From Prunus persica (taxonomy: Eukaryota; Streptophyta; Magnoliopsida; Rosales; Rosaceae): a stretch of DNA of 64,000 nucleotides. This document shows positions 45,791-56,783 of the stretch, piece after piece. A program made the translations under genes and the position numbers. A model generated the notes under the pieces. It was not told the origin of the DNA and ran no database searches. It was given only the letters and a program-made list of their open reading frames with translations. The DNA is taken from NCBI RefSeq assembly GCF_000346465.2, contig NC_034011.1, positions 10,615,898 through 10,679,897 of the forward strand, given 5' to 3'. Position 1 is the stretch's first letter, and each line of letters opens with the position of its first letter.

Positions 45791-47740
45791 TATAATTTAT
45801 TTTAAAAATATTTAGGTTTATTTTAATTTATTGATAATGTATATTAATATATAAAATAAAAATAACGCATAAAAATTTATATTAATTTCCAAAAACCGAT
45901 GTCTCATTCTTATTTACACGTCTCATATCTATGAACAACCATCGTCTTATTATAGCAGGAATGAAAACATCGACTACATTTCTCAAAAACATCATATAAG
46001 GTTGCTATACACGACGGTGAATATATAAAACTGAAATCTACAAAAAAATTTGTATAGATATACTACGTCCGTTAGTACAACAGACAGGACATGTTAAAGA
46101 CAAACAACGTCCGTTATAGGTTAAAATGTGACGTTGTATATCTAAACAATGTCGTCATCAACATAATAATCGACAGTGTAAATTCTACCCACGTCGGTTA
46201 TTCAGAGAAAGAGGACGTTGTAACTTGCTAACCACGGCGGTGAGTACTTTGCAACGTCTAATGTGTTATAGGATGACGTCATGTGTTATTTAACGTCGTT
46301 GTAAACGGATGCAACATCGGTTATGTACATTTGTCGTTTAATTTTTGTATGATTTTTATATTTTATTCCTAATATTCATAATAATTTCAAAACAAATTCC
46401 ATAAAATAAACTGACAACTACCATGCACTTATTGAAAGATTTTATCTCCCCTAAATATTTAAAAATTTTAATTTTAAAATTATTTTTAATTGTGTTTAAT
46501 TACTAATATTCATAATATATTCAAAAAAAATCTGAAAAATAAACCGACAAATTCTATGCACTCATTGAGACAATATCCCCCCCCCCCCCCTTTACATGCC
46601 TGAAAATTTTAATTTTAGATTTCAAAATTAGAAGTGATAACAAAAGTCAAAAAGATTTAGAGACAAACCGCAATAGTCATTATACTTTTCCTAACATAAC
46701 TCTAAGGTTTATGTGATCCATTGGTGGTCATAAAATTCAAAATTATTTAATATGAATTGTAAGGAGTCCGTAGCAATTTTCAATTAATTTTTCTCATACT
46801 TGTGTATTTTTTTTATAATTATTGTAAAATTTAGGGTTTAGGGTTTAGGTTTTATTGAAACGATGCCGGTTTTCTCTCGCTCTTTTTGGTCAATTACGCG
46901 CGTTCGAATCCCAGGAAACGCACACCAAATCTAATTATTTAATATTTTAGACGTCGGTTTTTGTATGGGCGACGTCAAAACGCTTTACAACGGTGTCGGT
47001 GTACCGTAACAGTCGTTGTAAATCTGAAATTAAACGACGACTGGGTTGTATTTACCGTCGTCTTTAATAAACGCGGTCCTTTGAAATTTTTGACCGGGAT
47101 CTAAAATTTTCAGAATTTCCCTTGAACCCTAAAGTATTCCTTCTCTCTTTTCAACATAAATTTGTCTTAAAGTTTTCTCTGTCTTAAAGTTTTCACAATC
47201 TCTCAAAGCATTGGGTATGTTCTCTGAGCTCTCTCAAGCATTTGATATTTTCTCTCAACTCTCTCTCATTATCCATGTAAGTATATTATCTCAGCTCTCT
47301 CTAAATATTCTGTTAGTTTGTATATTCTCTCAGCTTTGGGTTCTTTTATGTTTTGGGAGCTATATATGGGTTCTTTTATGTTTTGATGTTTGCATTCTGT
47401 TAAGAGTTCTTTGAAAAGGAATGGGGATGGAAGAATTAGGCTTCGGTTTTTTGTAAACCACGACGACGGTTGGTGAATTTTTATTATACGTCGGTTTACT
47501 ATCGCCGTCGTCGTTAGGCGACCATAATTCATATCTTGTTAGGTTGCTTAAAGACCACGATAAATAGACATGCCGTCGTCTTAATCTATGTTATGCGATG
47601 ATTATTTCGTACAAACCGTCGTCTGATTCTTGTAGAATTTTTTTTTCTTTTTTCCACTTTGTTCTCTTCTCTGTCATTATAGTAGTGTTTCATTGTTGGT
47701 CTTCTCACTTTATTATATGTATGATTTTATAGTGTGTGAG
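45791..47740. other. CACTA intergenic region and TNP2 promoter side
   Basis: Non-coding, rich in CGACG/CGTCG motifs at 45900-46340, 46940-47070 and 47455-47625. It contains a C12-like run at about 46577-46588 and a short telomere-like stretch at about 46831-46850. Pyrimidine-rich leader-like sequence at 47130-47330 could be transcribed upstream of the TNP2 start. Confidence 0.6.
46831..46851 (+). repeat. Short telomere-like repeat (TTTAGGG)n
   Basis: About three units of TTTAGGG. Its complement contains AAACCCTAA, the plant telo-box found in some promoters. It lies about 0.9 kb upstream of the TNP2 start. Confidence 0.7.
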
Positions 47741-50700
47741 ATGGATAAGTTATGGATGCATGTGAATAGCAGATCAAAGGCATATGAGTTAGGTGTGGAA
47801 GGATTTTTGAATTTTGTTGTACAAAATCTTGGAAATACAACTCATATTCGTTGTCCATGTGTTAGATGTGGGAATATTCGATTGTTTGGAGTTGGAATTA
47901 TAAGGGACCACTTATACTTTAATGGAATTGACCAAAGCTATAAGATTTGGACATGGCACGGAGAACCTTGGGAATTGACTACTAATGCTAGTAGAAATGT
48001 GAAAGAAGATGAGCAAAGTAGGTTTAGTTTTGTTTCTGAAGAAGTAAGGATGGATGAAAATGATTTAGGCCATATTGGATTTGATCCTTATGAGTTTGTC
48101 AATGTGATTGGGGATGGAGATCAACCCTTGTACCCTGGTAGCAGTAAGTACACAATGTTGTCGGCTTTGGTGAAGTTATATAATTTGAAAGCAAAACACA
48201 GGATGAGTAATGTTTGTTTTACAAAATTATTGATACTTCAAGGAGATTTGCTTCCAGAAGGAAATACACTACATTCTTCTATGTACGAGGCAAAAAAGAC
48301 ATTGTCTGCTTTCGGGATGAGTTATGAGAAAACCCACGCATGTCCCAATGACTGCATCTTGTATAGGAAGGATTATGATTCAACTAATTGTCCTACTTGT
48401 GGTATCTCAAGGTGGAAGGAAGGCAAATATTCAATCTTGAAAAAGGGTGTGCCAACGAAGGTGGTGTGGTATTTTCCTCCAATTTCAAGGTTTAAAAAGA
48501 TGTTTCAATCACATAAGACAGCTAAAAGTTTGACTTGGCATGCTACTAGAAAATCAGTTGACTGTCATATGTCTCATCCAGCGGATTCCCCGTCTTCGAA
48601 ACTTGTTAATGATAAATGGCCCAAGTTTGGTAAAGAGCTGAGAAACTTGAGATTGGCTCTCTCATCTAATGGATTCAGTCCCCACAGTTCTTTAAGTAGC
48701 AGATACAGTTGTTGGCCAGTTATCTTAGTTACATATCTCCCACCATGGCTATGCATGAAATGGAAGTTCATGATATTGACCTTATTGATTTTCGGCCCTT
48801 AACAGCTTGGAAATGATATAGACGTCTACTTAGAGCCTTTGATTGATGATTTAAAATCTCTATGGGATGGGATTAGAGGAGTATATGATGCACATATAAG
48901 AGAATACTTTACACTCAGAGGTGTATTAATGTGGACAGTTAATGATTTTCCTGCCTATGGGAACTTATCTGGTTGTGTCGTTAAAGAATATAAAGCTTGT
49001 CCACTATGCGGCAATGATACATCTAGTCACAGGTTGAAAAATGGCCACAAAATTTATTACATTGCGCATAGAAAATGGTTACCAATCAATCATCCATATC
49101 GGAGGCAGCGTGCAACTTTTAATGGGAAACCTGAATATGGCATGCCTCCTGAGCCATTAAACGGAGAAGAAGTGTTGCACATGGTTGAAGATATTAATTA
49201 CATATGGGGCTCAAAAAATGGGTGAAATGTTAGTGAGAATGATGGTGACAGAGTTTGTTGGAAGAAGAAGTCAAAATTCTTTGATCTCGAGTATTGGAAA
49301 TACCTTCATGTGAGGCATGTCCTATATGTTATGCATATTGAGAAGAATGTTTGCGATAGTATCATTACTACATTGCTGGAGATCCCTAAAAAAAATAAAG
49401 ATGGGATTGCTGCTTGGTTAGATTTATTGAACATGGGGGTCAAACTGATTTGCAACCCGAGTATGGACAAAGACGTACTCGCTTGCCTCCAGGGCCTTGG
49501 AATTTTTCAAGAGCAGAGAAGAGAGAGGTTTGCAATTCTTTCTATGGTATGAAGGTCCCTAAAGGTTATTGTTCAAATATAAAAAATCTTCTATCTTTAA
49601 AAGATTCAAGACTTCTTTGACTTAATTCTCATGATTGTCATACCTTGATGCAACAATTGCTCCCCATGGCAATTCGTTCTATTTTGGAGAAGCCTACAAG
49701 GTATGCAATAACTCGATTGCGCTTCTTCTTCAATGCTTTCCAAGCTAGATAAGTTGGAAGAAGATGTAGTATTTACTTTGTGTTTGCTTGAGAAGTACTT
49801 TTCCCCTTCATTCTTTGATATCATGGTTCATCTAGTAGTACATCTTGTCAAAGAAGTTCGTCTATGCGGCCCAGTATATTTTAGATGGATGTATCCATTT
49901 GAAAGGTATATGAAAGTGCTAAAAGGGTATGTTCAGAACCATACTCGTGCGGAAGGTTGCATTGGTCAGTGGTATATAGCTGAAGAAGCTGTAGAGTTTT
50001 GCACTGAGCATTTATCTGATGTTAGTACAGTTGGAGTGCCTTCAAGCCAGAAGAAGGGAGTTTCGAAGCCATTATCAGGTTGAACAGTAAGCTTAGTTGA
50101 TCGGGACTTGTTGAACCAGGCACATCTATATGTCTTGGAGAATACGAAGGAAGTCCTACCTTATATCGAGTACGTATGAATTTTATTTTTCATATGGGGC
50201 CATTTTAGATATTCTTATTCCTTATGTTTATCTTATATACAAGGGACCGTAATGCTTGATTTTTTCGTGTCAATGTAGGGAACATATGATCCACATCAAG
50301 ACCACTTATGCGAAATTTAGAAAGAGAACAAAGTGGCTGCAAGATAAGCACAATAGCACTTTCATTCAATGGCTCCACTTTAAGGTATATATATGTTATT
50401 GAATGACATGCATATTCAACTTTTAATTTTCTTCCATTCTATATGTTAGATTGAATTAAGATATATATGATTAATTTGCAGGTTCAAAGTGAACTTAATG
50501 GGGAAGAGCATAATGGCGTATTAGAAAATTTTGAGGTGGCTAGCAACTGGTCCAAGCATGGTAGTGCCATCATATAGGAGCTATCTTATTAATGGTGTTA
50601 AATTTAACACCAAGGCACAAGATGATGTGCGAACTGTCCAAAATAGTGGAGTTTATTTACTTGCACATACTATGCAAGTTGCTAGTGTCAAGGATAAAAA

Positions 50701-51123
50701 CCTTATTGTCTCTAATATGAGTTTTTATGGTGTTATTCAAGAAATTTGGGACCTTGACTACCAAAAGTTTAGAATCCCAGTCTTGAGGTGTGATTGGATA
50801 GATAACACTTCAGGCCTTGTAGTTGACGAACTTGGATTTACCCTTGTAGATCTGAGTAAAATTGGACATAGGAACGACCAATTTGTTATGACTTCTCAAG
50901 TCAAACAAGTATTTTATGTTGATGACCCAATGCATCGTGGTTGGTCGGTAGTGTTATCAATGCCTATTAGAGAATATAATGATGTATTGGTGATGATGTG
51001 CTAGGTGATACTAGAATTGAGTGTGTGCCATTTACTAGAGGGATACCAAATGTTGACACATTTGATGACCTAGTGGGTGAGTTTGGGAATGAAAATATAA
51101 GAGGTGGGTGTGAAGATATATGG
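47741..51123 (+). pseudogene. TNP2-type CACTA transposase, broken by stops and frameshifts
   Basis: This is the main transposase, which cuts and inserts the element. The start MDKLWMHVNSRSKAYELGV at 47741 is the family N-terminus (Transpos_assoc domain with CPCVRCGN). The TNP2 domain follows: LLPEGNTLHSSMYEAKKTL, CPNDCILYRKDY, CPTCGISRWK, then VNDFPAYGNLSGC and KACPLCGNDT. DUF4218-like sequence is at 49733-50083 (EVRLCGPVYFRWMYPFERYM) and a DUF4216-like domain at 50531-51004 (YGVIQEIWDLDY, VLRCDWID). In-frame stops at 48800-48802 and 49223-49225 look like single-base changes. A frameshift lies near 49400-49450 and another stop at 49618. Introns lie around 50170-50280 and 50385-50480. The protein cannot be made intact. 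Confidence 0.92.
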
Positions 51124-53286
51124 ATTGATTGATTGTTGTAATGTATGACATTAGTTATTCAGTTATTTGTATGACATTAATTAATAACTATGTACATCAT
51201 TTTAATTCTAATCACATTTTCATTATGCAGGCTTTGGGCACGACAAATCAAAAATTAAAATAGCTGGGTTAGAGCTGTAAAGTACGACGACCTAGAAAAA
51301 AATTGGAAACACAAACGTCTAAAATAAAAACAACTTCGGGTTTTAAAAAGGAAAAAGACCGTAATCCACGTCGGTTTTTTTCCTATCCACGCCTTCAATA
51401 TTATTTATAACGCCATCCTTTGACAAAAACGGGCGTGAGTACAATTTTGTACATTGATATTGAGTAATTTTATGTCATTTTAAATCTTTTAGACGTCGGT
51501 TATTAAGAAAAAGTGACGTCTAACTATGTCAAAGGGCCTTCTTTGTACAATTTAAACGACGATTCTCACACGAAACAGATGTGGAATAACCTTAACACGT
51601 CAATTTTTTATATTCCGCAACGTGGATAATAACATAAGCGTCGGTGATGCCAGGACGTGGTTATGGCATGTTACGGCAGTTATTGAGAGACAAATGACAT
51701 GGAATACTCTTTAAACGTCTGTTGGTTTGTGTGCACGTCGTCGTTTATGTTTTAGACGTCGGTGTCTTGTTTGTTTAATGTAGTAAAAATTAACCACGAC
51801 AATTTCTAGCTTATCCAAGTCTTTTTTCCTTTACTTAGGGACGTGGATAATTATCTGTACGTTGGTTCTTCTTTTGATCTTGACATGTAACACTCTTTAG
51901 ACGTCTCAGTTTTCATAAAACCGTCATCTAATGTTGTCAAAGATTTCATTTTAGGATAATTATATAGTAATTACACGTCTGTTTGTAATATATCTGGACA
52001 TTGAATGCCTTAACTATGTCGGGTATTAACCGTCGTTGTTTTTGTACAAAAGATGGCGGTCGATTTCACGACGTCTGAAAAACCTTCTAGATGACGGTGG
52101 TTTTTCGTCGTCTATTTCGATTTTTGTAGTAGTGAACCCACGACCATATTTACAAATAACCAATAAACATTATTCGACGAATAAACATTATTCATTTACT
52201 TAATAAATATAATAAACTCAGATGAACACGTAAGACATTTATAATAATAATTTGATATCTAAATAATCCAAAATCAATATCCAAACATCAAAACAATGAT
52301 CACACCTTTGTAGAGCCTCACCATGCACGTGCTCAAAAACCCCAACCTGGAAACGGATCCACATATTTTCCCACAATATAAATATACACACCCCACACCA
52401 TCATCGTGTACTAGGGGAAAACAATCTGACAGGACCCGCCCCGAATTCCTCGAAACCCGAGACGAATCCTGTGGAAATTCCGACATCACACCTATGTGGG
52501 GCCCACTTACTAAAGACCGAGACTTTCTACCAAAATTTTGGCAGAGTCTCCTCTGTAAATTGAACAATTCCAAAAATTTCAACCTGCATAAAACACATTT
52601 AATATCACCAACCAGCAGCATGCACAATATAATTTCATGCAATTCACATAATCGGCCTCCGGCCTTCACATAATTGAAAACAGAACCACCAGTAATGTTC
52701 TTAAATCAAAATAATGCATTAAACAATGCATATAATAAACTCAAACTTATGTATATGAATGTTCACTGCAAATAACATAAATTAACTTCCCAAATTTTAA
52801 TCATGCGAGGTTTAACCTCCTAACACCAACGCAAGTAGTTTAAGGCTCAACCCAAATCGTACATCAATCCTAAACGAGTTCTTATACCTGTCTTGACCAG
52901 AACACATTTATACGATCCTCCCTCAGCCAAACGGGAGTATGAACAATTATTTACTCGCATCTCGTTTTCACCGAATTTCAGGACCAACGGCAGGGTCAGA
53001 ACCAATCTCCATAAAACAACATAAATAACGTTTAGTCCGCGGCTGCACCTAGGCACTACCCTAGGCTGCCTACGTACCCTTACTGAGGGATCAAGCCACA
53101 CGTAGTTCTTTCACTTCATAATCATGCACCAAATGTTACACAATCGTTTTAGTAGTACAGGTAAGTTATCTCAAGAGTTATCTTTCCCCGTTTTAATTTA
53201 AATCACCACACACCAAACATATTTCTTTTTATACTCTAACCTTTCTCCGATATAGAAAAATAATCCCTTTCTCTTCTCCCTGTTAG

Positions 53287-53972
53287 TGTTTTACACGCCA
53301 GAAATTCCAACGCCACGTGTGAGACCTAATAATCACATATCCTTCCCATACGCCGAAAAATCCAACCTCACGTATAGGTTGTGTCTCACACGCCGAAAAG
53401 TCCAACGCCACGTGTGAGACCTAATAATCATATATTCCTCCCATACGCAGGAAAATCCAACGCCGCGTATGGGGTTTGTCTCATGCCGAAAAATTCAATG
53501 CCACGTGAGACCTAATAATCACATAATCTCCTCATACGTCAGAAAATCTAACGCTGCGTATAGGGTCTGTCTCACGCCGGAAAATCCAATGCCATGGGAG
53601 ACCTAATAATCATATAATCTCCCTATACGTCGAAAATCCAACGCTGCATATGGGGCCTGTCTCACGCCAGAAAATCCAACGTCACGTGAGACCTAATAAT
53701 CATATAATCTCCCCATACGCCGGAAAATCCAACGCCGAGTATGGGGCTTGACTCACGCTGAAAAATCCAACGCCACGTGAGACCTAATAATCATATAATC
53801 TCCCCATACGCCAGAAACTCCAACGCCGTATATGGGGTCTGTCTCACGCCGAAAAATCCAACTCCACGTATGGGTCTGTCTCACACCGGAAAATCCAACG
53901 CCACGTGAGACCTACTAATCACATATCCTTTCCACACGCTGAAAATTCCAACGCCACGTGTGGGAAGCCTAG
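53287..53972. repeat. Array of ~15 alternating stem-loop modules in the solo LTR
   Basis: Modules of about 40-50 bp alternate between type A (CTCACGCC, GGAAAATCCAAC, GCCACGTGAG) and type B (CCATACGCC, GGAAAATCCAAC, GCCGCGTATGG). The arms of each module are complementary, and the loop GAAAATCCAAC is conserved. An A+B pair repeats about every 100 bp, joined by CCTAATAATCATAT. Confidence 0.85.
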
Positions 53973-55344
53973 TAACTAGGGGATGGCACTTATAATCCTA
54001 CATCTTTCAATATTAACCCATAATTCTCAATTTAATATTACTAATATCTCAACTTATTAATTTCTCACTCTTTAATCCAATTTATCTATATATATATATA
54101 TATATACCCATTCCAAGCATGTTCTTTCAATCGTTGAAATTAATGCATATTTAACATAAATGTCCCCTCACTTCCTAATAGTCATAGCCAAGCCCACGAC
54201 TCCTTTTCACCACTCATCAAATCAATAATTTCAGTTACTAAAAGTAATATCCAAGACTTTCCATACGATAATATTAAACACTCTCAAAATCTCAACATAG
54301 TCAACATAGCTCCATTAACGGTCGAGACTCGTTGATAAGGTCGTCCTAGTACTCCTCGAAGAGCGAAACTACCTTGGAAGACTCACAGTCAACCGAAGGG
54401 TCAAACTACCCAGACTTGGTCAAACAGGCCCACGTGGCCCCTGACCTCCAAATTCTGATACGAAAGTTCCTATGGGTTATACCAGGTTTAAGATACACGT
54501 CCTGCAAGTTTGGTCCAGATCGAGGGCTCAGATCGCTCGTGATCGCACGATCGAACAGTTATTGTAAAACATAAACTTTAAGTTATTAAATCGGAACATC
54601 TGGGGCTCCGATTCAGAATCCGTGAATTCCTACACGATCCTAGAAATGCCTAGATTAACGTATATTAAATTCAAGACTATCCAACGGTTCAAACCTATCG
54701 AACTCGAATAACGCACAATATGCGAAATCCGTTCGATAGTCAAACGACATCTAAATTGAAATCCAAGCACACCTACGTACTCGTGAGGACCAGGAGGTTA
54801 CATCGGGACACAATGCTCTTTCTACAGTGCCCACGCGCCGCCGCACGCGCCGGCAGGGCGTGGGTGTCCAAAGCGATAACCTTTCGGCGGAAAAACTCAA
54901 AATCATGGCTCAAGACTCTTATTCTAGGTGTAACACCCTATTTGGAATCACTTTTGTTCTTGGACCTATCCTAAAAAGTGATCGAAAGTGGCCGGAAATG
55001 AGATCTCAAAATCGGCCGAATTTCAATTCGAAAATCAAACTACCAACACTCAAAATTAATGAAATCCTACCCAACCATCAGCTAGAGCATAAAAAATAGG
55101 TGGAAATCCATACCTCACTCGTCAATATTGGTGGCCCGGATGACCGGAGAATGAGCTTTGGGAAATTCTCACGAAAACCAGCCGAATTTCTGCAAAATCT
55201 GGCCGTTTCCGGTAGCTGAGCGGGGCTTGGTCGGAAAGGGGAGAGGGAGTGACGGCGGTTCGATTGGGTCCAATCCCGGCACGACTGGCGGTCGGTGGTG
55301 GCGATAACGCTACAAATTCCGATCTGGGGAGGGGGTTTCGTCAC

Positions 55345-55347
<3 letters not shown>

Positions 55348-55411
<64 letters not shown>
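55348..55411 (+). repeat. (GA)n microsatellite
   Basis: An uninterrupted run of about 32 GA units inside the solo LTR. It generates artificial Arg-Glu open frames. Confidence 0.97.
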
Positions 55412-55414
<3 letters not shown>

Positions 55415-55904
55415 TTCAGATTTTTATTTAACTCTTTTTGCCAAAATTACAGTTATGCCACCGAACTTCTTTTGATTGCCATTTCTCCGTTACAACTCCG
55501 ATTCGAGTCCACTATGTGTCTACGGACTCGTTTCGACGTTTCTACACAACGAGACAATCGGAATTCCCAAATTCCTTCCCAAACTTAAAATGACCTTTTT
55601 GCCCCTTATAATATTAAATAATATTTTAATTTCTTGAAAACCTTAATTAATTCAAATTATTTTATTTTAAATGTTTATTTCAATTTATTTCCTCATTTAA
55701 ATTTATTCTCTCTTACTTTAATTATTTAAATACTTTTTCAGATCGGGATGTAACAATTTCACCTAGATCTCCTCAGTCAACAAGTCAACATGTACCTATT
55801 AAAATATTCCGAAGTAACATTGTCTTTTTTTAAATAATAATTTAGTATTTTTAATTATTAGTTTAGGACCGGGTCGTTACACAATCCAACGGGGGGATTG
55901 TTTT

Positions 55905-56560
55905 AACTAGACCACATGACAGAATCCTCAATACTCATGTGGCTAGGGAATGAGCAGTCCAACCGGGGGACTATTGCTCCCCACACATGCACGATAGAAT
56001 CCTCAATACACGTGCGGCTGAATATCCCTCCTGCGCGCACAGACTGCCGGTCAAGGCCTTTAGTACACCCTATCAAGTGTGCCTGGTATCCTGACACACC
56101 TCTGAAGAGTTACCGCATGTCTAATATATCAAGTATCAATAACATGAGAGGTACATATCATAGTGCACATCATGTACTGGGGGAAAACAATCCAACATGG
56201 GGATTGTTTTACTAGACCACTTGGCAGAATCCTCAATACTCGTGTGGCTAGGGAATGAGCAGTCCAACCCAAGGACTAGTTGACAGGACCCGATCCAAAT
56301 TCCGCTTTGGAATCCGAACCAGACCCTGTGCTTAAATATGAATTTTAGGTTTGGGTCATTACACTATTGCTCCCCAGACACGCACGGTAGAATCCTCAAT
56401 ACATGTGCGGCTGAAACAAGTCTTACGCGCGTAGAATGCTGGTCAAGGCCTACGACACAACCTACCAAGGGTGCCCAGATCATCAACAACTCACATGTCA
56501 GAAAATACCTCAACGCACGTGTGGTTATCATCCATATCGAACCAGGGAAGGTGCATATGA
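55905..56560. repeat. Stem-loop modules of the outer solo LTR
   Basis: At least five modules of the type CCACATG..AGAATCCTCAATAC..CATGTGG or GCACG..AGAATCCTCAATAC..CGTGC are present (55911, 55985, 56217, 56379, 56493). The stems are complementary and the loop GAATCCTCAATAC is conserved. The array is interrupted by the 83-bp LTR at 56281. The block with GGGGATTGTTTTA is duplicated (55891 and 56199). Confidence 0.75.
56281..56363 (+). repeat. 83-bp remnant solo LTR
   Basis: It starts TGACAGGACCCG and ends TTGGGTCATTACA, the termini of the surrounding LTR families, with almost nothing between. The flanking five bases are CTAGT and CTATT, a target duplication with one mismatch. The duplicated host sequence at 55968-55972 reads CTATT, supporting that as the original. 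Confidence 0.75.
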
Positions 56561-56656
56561 TGGTGCAATTCACAAACCCATATCCCAATATTATATTATA
56601 TATATATATATATAATATACGGCCCCACTGCCCACTCAACATGCAAACCTTTATAC

Positions 56657-56695
56657 ATAATAATGATAACAACAATAATAGTAATAATAATAATA

Positions 56696-56754
<59 letters not shown>

Positions 56755-56783
56755 CATAATAATAATACCGATAATAATAATAA
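56657..56783 (+). repeat. (AAT)n microsatellite, imperfect
   Basis: About 120 bp of AAT/AAC units. The Asn-rich open frame at 56338-56817 is due to it and is not a gene. Confidence 0.95.

Larger units (their letters stand above)
40097..52134 (+). mobile_element. Complete CACTA (En/Spm) DNA transposon, copy 2, 12,038 bp
   Basis: The ends are CACTACTACAAAAA at 40097-40110 and its complement TTTTTGTAGTAGTG at 52121-52134. The 3-bp target duplication AAC lies at 40094-40096 and 52135-52137. It carries two genes on the plus strand: the Ptta transposase/Ulp1 gene (42424-45790) and the TNP2 transposase gene (47741-51123). Both have disabling mutations, so it could move only with proteins from another copy. 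CGACG/CGTCG motifs are dense in the non-coding parts. The 5' 4.4 kb matches copy 1 inverted. Confidence 0.95.
52427..55881 (+). repeat. Solo LTR, 3455 bp, nested in the outer solo LTR
   Basis: It starts TGACAGGACCCGCCCC and ends GGGTCGTTACA. The target duplication CAATC is at 52422-52426 and 55882-55886. No primer site, purine tract or coding domain flanks it, as expected after LTR-LTR recombination. It holds a stem-loop array (53287-53972) and a GA microsatellite (55348-55411). Open frames within it have no recognised domains. Confidence 0.93.

Noticed and set aside
46885..46925. tRNA-like segment with GTTCGAATCCC followed by ACACCA
   Set aside because: The T-arm stem does not pair and no acceptor, D or anticodon arm can be drawn upstream.
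53287..53972. Possible CRISPR-like array because of regularly spaced repeats
   Set aside because: This is a plant nuclear LTR, the spacers are themselves repeats, and there is no leader or cas gene.
55249..55588. Arg/Glu-repeat open frames
   Set aside because: They are created by the (GA)n run in the solo LTR.
52427..55881. First read as the 5' LTR of a full element paired with 63471
   Set aside because: It has its own CAATC duplication on both sides and no internal domains follow, so it is a solo LTR.
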